From Ideonella benzenivorans (GTDB taxonomy: Bacteria; Pseudomonadota; Gammaproteobacteria; Burkholderiales; Burkholderiaceae_C), in the NCBI RefSeq assembly GCF_020387415.1, contig NZ_JAGWCB010000010.1, positions 186,001-250,000 on the forward strand: 64,000 bases of DNA, given 5' to 3'. The position numbers and the translations under genes are program-made. Numbering within the stretch: the first letter of the stretch is position 1; each line of letters begins with the position of its first letter. Below the pieces are notes generated by a model, which saw only the letters and a program-made list of their open reading frames with translations, had not been told where the DNA came from and ran no database searches. Shown piece by piece: positions 38,211-45,703 of the stretch.

Positions 38211-38696
38211 TCAGGCCACGGACTTGAGCGCGTTGGTGGTGGCCGCCACCCCCAGGCCCACATAGCTGCCCACCGAATTCACGGCCGAGGCGATGCCGTC
38301 ACTCACCGAGCCCAAGGCGTCGCCCACCTCGGTGGTCACGTCGTCCACCGCATTCACCAGCGTGTCGGCCGCGCCCGTGACGGTATTCTTGATACCGCTG
38401 TAGGTGCTCTCGACCGCGTTCGCGGCCTGTTCCGCCACATTCACAACGCTTTGGCCGGCCCCCTCCACATAACCGCCAATGTCGTCGACAAAGCTTTCCA
38501 CGCCGTCCACCGCGGAGGAAATCTCGCTGCCCAGGCTGCTGAGCGCTTTTTCACTGAAGGAAACCGTGGAACTCGCGGCAGCCCCCAGGGACTGCGCCGC
38601 CCCAATGGCCGTGGCCACGACCGGCCCAAATTCCTTGGCATTCAATTCATAGGTGCCGGGGCGGTTCCAGTAAGACGTCGAGCTGATGCTGTCCAT
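38211..38696 (-). CDS. Amphipathic-repeat protein of unknown function
   Basis: A 161-aa Ala/Ser/Val/Gly-rich protein without cysteine. From residue ~50, hydrophobic and acidic positions recur with a period close to 11 (VSFSEKALSSLG, VNVAEQAANAVE, ADTLVNAVDDVTTEV, SVSDGIASAVNSVG), like phasin, LEA or apolipoprotein-type helices. No signal peptide or membrane segment is apparent. I chose the ATG at 38696, preceded by GGAG, over an upstream in-frame start at 38732. It is the first gene of the operon that ends with the chalcone-isomerase-like protein. Confidence 0.6.
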   Translation of the reverse strand: MDSISSTSYWNRPGTYELNAKEFGPVVATAIGAAQSLGAAASSTVSFSEKALSSLGSEISSAVDGVESFVDDIGGYVEGAGQSVVNVAEQAANAVESTYSGIKNTVTGAADTLVNAVDDVTTEVGDALGSVSDGIASAVNSVGSYVGLGVAATTNALKSVA

Positions 38697-38732
38697 GAGA
38701 GGCTCCGTGGGTTCAATTGAAGGTGACGTCAT

Positions 38733-38980
38733 CGTAGGAACGGGACCGGTTTTGGTTTCTCACAAAAAGCCCCCCACCCCGCCCACTTATCCTGCCTCGT
38801 GAATCACCTTTCAAACACACTCAGCAAAATTCATGAAATAAATCAAAAAGCCGATCAGCATGTCAAAACAGGCTTCTTCAATATATGTTTCTTAATAAAT
38901 TGAACACACAAGCCATCGATATGCGAAGATTCGTAAATTCACTCGACACAATTCGAGCAAAGGAAGCGCATTGGCAGCAG
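38733..38980. other. AT-rich intergenic region (no gene seen)
   Basis: The region between the amphipathic-repeat gene and ureG is clearly less G+C-rich than the rest (runs such as AATATATG, TTAATAAATTG). I found no coding frame of sensible length or codon bias in it. It holds the promoter of the leftward operon and, at its right end, a sigma54-like promoter of ureG. Confidence 0.6.
38837..38866 (-). promoter_or_regulatory. Sigma70-type promoter of the FlgH-like operon
   Basis: On the minus strand, a perfect TTGACA (-35, 38866-38861), then 18 bases, then TTTATT (-10, 38842-38837). Transcription would begin about 135 bases before the amphipathic-repeat start codon. Confidence 0.5.
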
Positions 38981-38986
38981 CAGCTG

Positions 38987-39001
38987 TGGCACGGCGCGTG
39001 C
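38987..39001 (+). promoter_or_regulatory. Sigma54-like promoter of ureG
   Basis: TGGCAC (38987-38992), 5 bases, then GTGC (38998-39001). It matches TGGCAC-N5-TTGC except for the first T of the -12 block; the invariant GG and GC pairs are at correct spacing. A start near 39013 would leave a 26-base leader before the ureG ATG. Confidence 0.45.
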
Positions 39002-39038
39002 ATGCCATCATGTCGCGTTGTTTCGTTCACCGAATGCC

Positions 39039-39689
<651 letters not shown>

Positions 39690-39702
39690 CCAGAGCGCTG
39701 GA

Positions 39703-39726
39703 GGCCCGCGCCCTCAGGCGCGGGCC
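39703..39726. terminator. Bidirectional hairpin between ureG and bfd
   Basis: A 10-bp perfect G/C stem (39703-39712 with 39717-39726) around CTCA. The bfd stop codon lies in the loop (39714-39716). There is no T-run, but convergent position favours transcription termination for both genes. Confidence 0.55.
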
Positions 39727-39941
39727 ATCAGAACGACCGGCGCCGACGCCGATTCGGCCACCGGCGCCCCCGCCCCGCTGCAGGCCCGGTCGAACACCTC
39801 CCGGGCACAGTCGTGGCAGCACCCGCAGCAGGAGGCCGCACCGGTCCAGTCCTTGAGCTGTTCAAAATCGCGCACACCCTCCACCTGCACGGCCTGGCGG
39901 ATGTCACGGTCGCTGACACGGTTGCAGACGCAGACGATCAT
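39714..39941 (-). CDS. bfd: Bacterioferritin-associated ferredoxin
   Basis: A 75-aa Bfd with the [2Fe-2S] cysteines: C4 and C6 in MIVCVCNR, then C38, C39, C41, C42 and C45 in SCCGCCHDC. The E. coli protein uses C4, C6, C38 and C41. Bfd reduces the iron core of bacterioferritin so that iron can be released. The C-terminal ~25 residues are an Ala/Val-rich tail beyond the usual domain. A Fur-box-like element lies 44 bases upstream. Its expected partner Bfr is encoded next. Confidence 0.92.
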   Translation of the reverse strand: MIVCVCNRVSDRDIRQAVQVEGVRDFEQLKDWTGAASCCGCCHDCAREVFDRACSGAGAPVAESASAPVVLMARA

Positions 39942-39984
39942 GGGGCACCACGGAAGAAGTCATTCGATGCGCACAGCCTATCGC

Positions 39985-40003
39985 AAATGCGAATGCTTCT
40001 CAA
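39985..40003 (-). promoter_or_regulatory. Probable Fur box upstream of bfd
   Basis: On the minus strand this reads TTGAGAAGCATTCGCATTT, close to the Fur consensus of repeated NATWAT hexamers and to Fur sites of other Burkholderiales. Fur would repress bfd under iron sufficiency. The match is degenerate. Confidence 0.55.
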
Positions 40004-40062
40004 TAGCCACACGCCACGCCAGGACATGCGCCCCGTCTGAGCACGGGGCCGGGCACAGCCGC

Positions 40063-40545
40063 TCAGGAGCCTTCCGCCCCACCAATCTGGGTCTGCAGCC
40101 AGTTGGACTCACCCACCTGGGCCACCAGGTCGATCTCGGTCTCCAGGTGGTCGATGTGGTCCTCGGTGTCGTCGAGGATCTCCAGCAGGATGTCGCGCGA
40201 GACATAGTCGCGCACGCTCTCGCAGTGGGCGATGCCGTCCTTGAGCACCGGGTGGGACTGCATCTCGATCCTCAGGTCGCAGTGCAGCACCTCGACCGCG
40301 CTCTCGCCGATGAAGAGCTTGCCCAGGTCCTGCAGGTTGGGCAGACCTTCGATCATCAGGATGCGCTCGATGAGCTTGTCAGCGTGCTTCATCTCCTCGA
40401 TCGACTCTTCGTACTCGTGCTTGGCCAGCCGCATCAGGCCCCAGTTCTTCAGCATGCGGGCATGCAGGAAGTACTGGTTGATTGCCGTGAGCTCGTTCTT
40501 CAGTTGAGCGTTCAGGAACTCCATGACCTTGACGTCGCCTTTCAT
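40063..40545 (-). CDS. bfr: Bacterioferritin
   Basis: A 160-aa Bfr, the heme-containing 24-mer iron store. Residues align without gaps to E. coli Bfr as I recall it: ferroxidase ligands E18, E51, H54, E94 and H130 are present, as is heme ligand M52. Position 127, a ligand Glu in E. coli, is Thr here, with Glu at 128. The ATG at 40545 (GGAGAG upstream) gives the MKGDVKV start. bfd follows it on the same strand, 121 bases on, behind its own Fur-like box. Confidence 0.93.
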   Translation of the reverse strand: MKGDVKVMEFLNAQLKNELTAINQYFLHARMLKNWGLMRLAKHEYEESIEEMKHADKLIERILMIEGLPNLQDLGKLFIGESAVEVLHCDLRIEMQSHPVLKDGIAHCESVRDYVSRDILLEILDDTEDHIDHLETEIDLVAQVGESNWLQTQIGGAEGS

Positions 40546-40683
40546 GGCATCTCTCCGGCTGAATAAGACCCCGCATTCTGCGCAAGTCGAGCGCCGCTGG
40601 CGAGCGGCGCCGCAGGGGTGGCAGGGCATCACCCCAGCCCCCGGCGCCACCCTCATCCCCTTTCTCGACAGGGTCATTCATTC

Positions 40684-40702
40684 AATGCGAATCATTCGCA
40701 TT
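40684..40702. promoter_or_regulatory. Probable Fur box between bfr and hemP
   Basis: AATGCGAA-TCA-TTCGCATT is an 8-bp perfect inverted repeat with a 3-base centre, 11 bases before the hemP ATG. It resembles Burkholderiales Fur boxes. It could act on hemP (close) and possibly on bfr (about 140 bases upstream of its start). Confidence 0.65.
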
Positions 40703-40713
40703 ACGATGGCCCC

Positions 40714-40929
40714 ATGCCCTCCGATCTGCCGCTCTCGCTGAATGCCTCGCCCGATGTCTCCGATCTGACGGCGGCCCCGGCGCTCCCCGCGCCGCTTGCT
40801 GCCGGCGATTGCCCGCGCTGGGACAGCCGGACCCTGCTGGGTCAGGCCGCCCAGGCCGAGATCCGGCACGGCGACCAGGTCTACCGGCTGCGGCTGACCG
40901 CGCTGGGCAAGCTGATCCTGACCAAGTGA
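40714..40929 (+). CDS. hemP: Hemin uptake protein HemP
   Basis: A 71-aa HemP. The family block is at the C-terminus: DSRTLLGQAAQAEIRHGDQ and YRLRLTALGKLILTK. The N-terminal half is an Ala/Pro/Asp-rich variable part. HemP is a small protein of heme-utilisation operons; its molecular role is not settled. The neighbouring Fur box indicates iron control. No heme receptor gene follows; the next gene is DUF2325. Confidence 0.88.
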   Translation: MPSDLPLSLNASPDVSDLTAAPALPAPLAAGDCPRWDSRTLLGQAAQAEIRHGDQVYRLRLTALGKLILTK

Positions 40930-41065
40930 GTCTCTGACCGGGCGCCTGTCCCGGTGTCCTGTTGTCTGCCGTCCGGGTGGATGCGGCCCCACCGGGCCCT
41001 CCTCCCGTTTGCACACCGCCAGCCCACTGCCAGCCCGTGCGCTTCTTGTCCCCAGAGGAGCCGCC

Positions 41066-42274
41066 ATGCCGTCTGAAGCCGCCGTGTCTTCCCATGGTGC
41101 CCCCACGCCGTCCATTCCAGAGCGGCCGGGATCGCGCCGCCGTCGCCTGTGGGAGCTGGGCCCCCATGCCCACTGCCCGGTGATCGGGGTCTGCCTGCCT
41201 CTGCCTGTGGTGCGCCGCCTGGCCAACAAGGTGCTGGGCGGCCAGGTCCAGGCCTCCGACTATGCGTTGCACTGCGGCGTCAACAGCGACTGCCGCCAAC
41301 GCAGCCCGATGGCCGAAGCCGTCCAGAAGGAACTGGAGCGCCGCTACCTGCTGGCCGTGCGCCACAGCCAGGCCCTCAAGTCCACCGAAGCCCTGGCCCA
41401 GTGGTGGCAGGTGCAGCGGCAGGGTGACCAGGTGGCCGGCGCCCTGTGGGCCACGCTCACCCACCCCCGTTGCGACGCGGCCCTGGAAGAGCTGGTGCTG
41501 CAGGACATCCACCTGCTGCAACACCAAGCCGGGGCCGCCAACCGGGCCGACCTGGCACGACAGGAAGCCGTGATGGAGGAGAACCGCGTGCTGGCGGGCG
41601 AACTGGCCCGGGTGCAGCAGCGTTGCACCCGGCAAGCCCGTGAACAGGCCGCGCGGCTCGAACGCCTGCAGGCGGAACTGGTGCTGGCCCGGGCCGCCCT
41701 GATCAGCCGCGACACCCTGGTGGCCGCCCTGAAGGAGGACCTGAGCACCCTGGAGGCCACGGTTCCGGGGCTGCGCAGCCGCGCCGAATTGAGCGAACAA
41801 CTCACCCGGCAGACCGAACGTCTCCAGCATCTGGAACGCGCCCTGCTGCGTGCCCAGCAGCAACTCGCACTGGAACGCCTGCCCGGTAGGACGCCGCATG
41901 ACGCACCCGCCAACGAGGGCCAGGTCGAGGGTGATGAGGCGCCCCCCGTGGCCGCAGGGCCTGCGCTGAAGGCCCGCGCCGTGCTGTGCGTGGGGGGCCG
42001 GCAGGCCAGCGTGCCGGTCTACCGGGAGCTGGTGGAGCATGTGGGCGGGCGCTTCCTGCACCACGACGGCGGCGAAGAGGACCAGATCACCCGGCTGGAC
42101 CGCACGCTCGCCGCCGCCGATCTGGTGATCTGCCAGACCGGCTGCATCAGCCACGACGCCTACTGGCGGGTGAAGGACCACTGCAAGCGCACCGGCAAGC
42201 CCTGCGTGTTCGTGGACAACCCCAGCGCAGCCAGCCTGCGCCGCGCCCTCTTCCGCCTGCGGCCGGTCGACTGA
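41066..42274 (+). CDS. DUF2325 domain-containing protein
   Basis: A 402-aa protein. The C-terminal ~95 residues are DUF2325 (AVLCVGGRQASVPVYRELVE, DLVICQTGCISHDAYW, GKPCVFVDNPS). The middle (~170-275) is a long predicted coiled coil rich in Glu/Arg/Leu. The N-terminal ~130 residues contain DYALHCGVNSDCRQRSPM and an HPRC block with scattered cysteines and histidines. The function is unknown, but members often lie near iron genes in Burkholderiales. AGAGGAG sets the start at 41066. It follows hemP on the same strand after 136 bases. Confidence 0.78.
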   Translation: MPSEAAVSSHGAPTPSIPERPGSRRRRLWELGPHAHCPVIGVCLPLPVVRRLANKVLGGQVQASDYALHCGVNSDCRQRSPMAEAVQKELERRYLLAVRHSQALKSTEALAQWWQVQRQGDQVAGALWATLTHPRCDAALEELVLQDIHLLQHQAGAANRADLARQEAVMEENRVLAGELARVQQRCTRQAREQAARLERLQAELVLARAALISRDTLVAALKEDLSTLEATVPGLRSRAELSEQLTRQTERLQHLERALLRAQQQLALERLPGRTPHDAPANEGQVEGDEAPPVAAGPALKARAVLCVGGRQASVPVYRELVEHVGGRFLHHDGGEEDQITRLDRTLAAADLVICQTGCISHDAYWRVKDHCKRTGKPCVFVDNPSAASLRRALFRLRPVD

Positions 42275-42346
42275 CATCCGGCCCCGGCCCGGCCCACCCT
42301 GCGTGCTATCGTGTGAAGTTCAGCTGGAAGCCAAGGGGTGATGGGG

Positions 42347-43756
42347 ATGTCCGCGGAAGTCGACACGGTCGGCACGGTGCACGAGGCACAGTGGCGGGAC
42401 TGCATCGCCGCGGTGTCGGCGCCTGCAAGGGCCTGGATGACCGAAGTGGCGCAACGCCATGCAGCCGACCTCGCCAATGCCTTCTACACCGGCATGTTGA
42501 AGGATCCCGAAGCCCGGAACTTTCTCAGCCACGAGGAAGTGGACCAGCGCCTGCATGCCTCCATGCAACGCTGGATCCTCGATCTGTTCGGCAACTGGGA
42601 GCCAGCCCAGGTGCCCCGCCAGGTGGCCGCCCAGCGCGCCATCGGCAGCGTCCATGCCCGCATCGACATCCGGGCCGATCTGGTGATGCGCGGCGCCCGG
42701 CTGCTGAAGCTGCGCAGCAGCGAGGCCATGTTGAGCGACGAAGGCGAGGTGCCGATGTCGGTGCGCGTGGCGGCGGCCCTGTCCGCCCATGCGCTGGTCG
42801 ACATCGCCATCGAGGTCATGTCCGCCCAGTACGTGAACGCGCATGAGATGGCGGCCCGCACCGATGAGGCCTACCGCACCTTTGCCTCCACGATGAACAT
42901 GTCGCTGGAGCGCGAGCGCCAGCGCACCGCCCTGCTGGACTGGGAGAACAACCTCCTGCATCGCGTCATGTCCGGCCAGCCCGAGCAACTGCTGTCACAG
43001 CTGTCCACCTCGACCTTCGGTCTGTGGGTCCGGCACAAGGCCTCGGCCATCTTCCGCCAGAGCGAAGGCCTGAAGGAATTGCTGGACACCATCGAACGGG
43101 TGGACGAACTGCTGCTGCCCCCGTGCCAGCAGGCCCTGGAGACCGAGGACAGCAGCTTGCAGCGCCACCTGCGTGCCCTGATCGCCGAGACGGCCCATCT
43201 GCGCGCGTTGATCGACGCGCTGTTCGACCGCATCATCGACCTTGAGACCGGGCGCGATGCCCTGACCCAGTTGCTCAACCGCCGCTTCCTGCCGGCCGTG
43301 CTCAGCCGCGAAACCGAGTTGTGCCGGCACAGCGGCCACGGCTATGCGCTGCTGCTGCTGGATGTGGACCACTTCAAGGCCATCAACGACGGCCACGGGC
43401 ATGCCGCGGGAGACTTGGTGCTGCAGCACCTGGCCCATGTGCTGATGGCCAATGTGCGCAGCGGCGATTCGGTGTTCCGCTACGGCGGCGAGGAATTCCT
43501 GATCGTGATGGTCGAGCTCAACGACCAGCAGGCCCTGCAGGTGGCCGAGAAGGTGCGCCAGGCCGTGACCGCGGAGCCGCTGCGGCTGGCCGACGGACAA
43601 CACCTGCCGATCACGGTCAGCATCGGTGTGGCCACTTACGACGGCCACCCGGACTACCAGTTCCTGCTGGAGCGCGCCGACCGGGCGCTCTACCAGGCCA
43701 AGCACGGCGGCCGCAACCGCTGCGTGCTGGCCAAGCCGGCCCACAGCCCCGCCTGA
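42347..43756 (+). CDS. Globin-coupled diguanylate cyclase (DosC-like)
   Basis: A 469-aa sensor-cyclase. Residues ~15-165 are a sensor globin; the proximal histidine is H103 in AIGSVHARIDI. A middle linker (~185-300) follows, then a GGDEF domain with active-site GGEEF in VFRYGGEEFLIVM. RSGD lies five residues before it, an intact RxxD inhibitory site. It would make cyclic di-GMP in response to oxygen (or NO/CO) binding to heme. Three start codons are close together (42338 GTG, 42341, 42347); AAGGGG suits 42347 best. Confidence 0.9.
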   Translation: MSAEVDTVGTVHEAQWRDCIAAVSAPARAWMTEVAQRHAADLANAFYTGMLKDPEARNFLSHEEVDQRLHASMQRWILDLFGNWEPAQVPRQVAAQRAIGSVHARIDIRADLVMRGARLLKLRSSEAMLSDEGEVPMSVRVAAALSAHALVDIAIEVMSAQYVNAHEMAARTDEAYRTFASTMNMSLERERQRTALLDWENNLLHRVMSGQPEQLLSQLSTSTFGLWVRHKASAIFRQSEGLKELLDTIERVDELLLPPCQQALETEDSSLQRHLRALIAETAHLRALIDALFDRIIDLETGRDALTQLLNRRFLPAVLSRETELCRHSGHGYALLLLDVDHFKAINDGHGHAAGDLVLQHLAHVLMANVRSGDSVFRYGGEEFLIVMVELNDQQALQVAEKVRQAVTAEPLRLADGQHLPITVSIGVATYDGHPDYQFLLERADRALYQAKHGGRNRCVLAKPAHSPA

Positions 43757-43764
43757 TCCGGGCG

Positions 43765-44988
43765 TCAGTCGGCCTGCAGCACCGCCCGCACCTGCTGGTC
43801 GGCCAGTTCGCGCAGCGCGCCCACCAGGCTGGCCACCTCGGCCTCGGTGTGGGCGGCCGACAGCGCGATGCGCAGCCGGGCCGTGCCGGCCGGCACCGTG
43901 GGCGGCCGGATGGCTGGCACCCACAGGCCGCGCTGGCGCAGCGCCTCCATCAGGCTGAGCGCAATCGCGTTCTCGCCCACCACCAGCGGCTGGATCGCCG
44001 TGTCGGACGGCAGGAGATGCCAGCCCATCGTGCCCAGGCCCAGGTGGGATTCCGGGTCCAGGCCCCGGCGCAGCTGCAAAATGCGGGCATGCAGCTGTTC
44101 GCGCAGGGCCTCGCCCTCCGCAATGCGCCGTAGCGCGGCCCGGATCGCCTCGGCCAGCAGGGCCGGCGCCGCGGTGGCGAAGGTGTAGCTGCGGGCCTTC
44201 TGCAACACCCACTCAACCACCGTGGCGTCCCCGGCCACGAAGCCGCCGGCCACGCCCACGGCCTTGCTCAGCGTGCTCATGTAAAGGATGCGGCGCGAGG
44301 CGTTGGCGCCGGTCAGGCCGGCGGCTGCCAGCGCACCGCGGCCCTGCGGCCCCATCACCCCCAGGCCGTGGGCGTCGTCCAGCAGCACCAGGGCATCGTG
44401 CGCCTCGGCCAGCGCCAGCAGGCCGGGGATGTCGGCCACATCGCCGTCCATGCTGAACACCGCGTCGCTCACGATCAGCTTGCGCTTGGCCTCGCTGGCG
44501 GCCAGCATCTGCGCGAGGTGTTCCAGGTCGGCATGCCGGTAGCGCTGCATGTGGGCCCGTGACAGCAGCGAGCCATCGATCAGGCTGGCATGGTTGAGCC
44601 GGTCGGCGAAGATCTCATCGCCCAGCCCCACCAGGGCCGGGATGACCCCGACATTGGTGGCGAAGCCTGCGTAGAAGTACAGCGCCCGTGGCAACTGCAC
44701 GAAGGCCGCCAGCTCATCTTCCAGGGCGGCATTGGCACTGGAATGGCCGCTGACCATCGGCGAGGCGCCGGAGCCCACGCCGTAGCGCTTCGCTCCATCC
44801 TGCACCGCCTGCACCAGGGCAGGGTCCCCGGCCAGGCCCAGGTAGTCGTTGCTGCAGAAGGCCAGCATCGGCTCACCATCGACCCGCATCCGGGCCCCGC
44901 CCAGCGGCTCGACCACACGGCGGTGGCGCAGCAGGTGCTGCAGCTCCAGTTCATTCAAACGGGGAGAAAACTCGTCCAGCCAACTCAT
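43765..44988 (-). CDS. bioF: 8-amino-7-oxononanoate synthase
   Basis: A 407-aa PLP enzyme that condenses pimeloyl-ACP/CoA with alanine, the first step of the biotin ring assembly. The PLP lysine is in YMSTLSKAVGVAGG. N-terminal substrate motif is FCSNDYLGLAG, and SGASPMVSGHSSANAALE follows. Length is normal. It is the last gene of the pan-bio cluster, 33 bases after bioD. GGAG precedes the start. It is convergent with the diguanylate cyclase gene (8 bases). Confidence 0.95.
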   Translation of the reverse strand: MSWLDEFSPRLNELELQHLLRHRRVVEPLGGARMRVDGEPMLAFCSNDYLGLAGDPALVQAVQDGAKRYGVGSGASPMVSGHSSANAALEDELAAFVQLPRALYFYAGFATNVGVIPALVGLGDEIFADRLNHASLIDGSLLSRAHMQRYRHADLEHLAQMLAASEAKRKLIVSDAVFSMDGDVADIPGLLALAEAHDALVLLDDAHGLGVMGPQGRGALAAAGLTGANASRRILYMSTLSKAVGVAGGFVAGDATVVEWVLQKARSYTFATAAPALLAEAIRAALRRIAEGEALREQLHARILQLRRGLDPESHLGLGTMGWHLLPSDTAIQPLVVGENAIALSLMEALRQRGLWVPAIRPPTVPAGTARLRIALSAAHTEAEVASLVGALRELADQQVRAVLQAD

Positions 44989-45021
44989 CGTTTCACTCCA
45001 AGCGTCGGCGGGACGGGTGGA

Positions 45022-45696
45022 TCACACCCAATCGGCCGGCAGATGCACGTTGGCGCAGGCAGGATCGGGTTGCGCCTGCCACGGGATGTCGGCCAGCAGC
45101 GGCGCCCCCAGATGGGCCTTGAGCCAGTCCAGATTCTCGTCCACGCAGGCCATCTCGGGGTCCACATGATTGGCCACCCAGCCGGCCAGGGTCAGGCCCT
45201 TGGCGCGGATGGCCTCGGCGGTCAGCATCGCGTGGTTCAGGCAGCCCAGACGCAGGCCCACCACCAGCACCACCGGCAGGCCCAGCGCCGCCGCCAGGTC
45301 GGACATCATGTCGCGCTCGTTGAGCGGCACGTACCAGCCGCCCGCTCCCTCCACGACCACCACGTCGGCCTGGGCCGCCAGCATGTGGTAGCGCTCGACC
45401 AGCAGGGGCAGCTCGATGCGGCGCCCCGCCCGGGCCGCCGCCAGGTGGGGCGAGAGCGGGTCGGGCAGCGAGATCGGATTGTCCAGCTCGGGTGGCACCT
45501 TCAGCGTGGAGGCCGCGCGCAGCGCCAGCGCATCCTCGCTGGCCCAACCGCCCTCATGCGGGATCAGGCCAGAAGCGATGGGCTTCATGCCGACCACCTT
45601 GGCATGGTGACGCGCCAGCGCCGTCAGTAGCACACAGCTGCCCAGGGTCTTGCCGATGCCGGTGTCAATACCGGTGATGAAACAGCCTTTGAACAT
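45022..45696 (-). CDS. bioD: Dethiobiotin synthetase
   Basis: A 224-aa ATP-dependent carboxylase that closes the ureido ring to make dethiobiotin. The P-loop is TGIDTGIGKTLGS at residues 8-20. KPIASG and VVVEGAGGWYVPL are conserved. The ATG at 45696 has AAGGAA upstream and lies 7 bases after the bioA stop; a longer frame is only a shadow of bioA. Confidence 0.95.
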   Translation of the reverse strand: MFKGCFITGIDTGIGKTLGSCVLLTALARHHAKVVGMKPIASGLIPHEGGWASEDALALRAASTLKVPPELDNPISLPDPLSPHLAAARAGRRIELPLLVERYHMLAAQADVVVVEGAGGWYVPLNERDMMSDLAAALGLPVVLVVGLRLGCLNHAMLTAEAIRAKGLTLAGWVANHVDPEMACVDENLDWLKAHLGAPLLADIPWQAQPDPACANVHLPADWV

Positions 45697-45703
45697 GGTT
45701 CCT

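Noticed and set aside
41986-42846. 286-codon plus-strand frame across the DUF2325 and globin-cyclase genes
   Set aside because: It overlaps two well-supported genes in another frame and has no domain.
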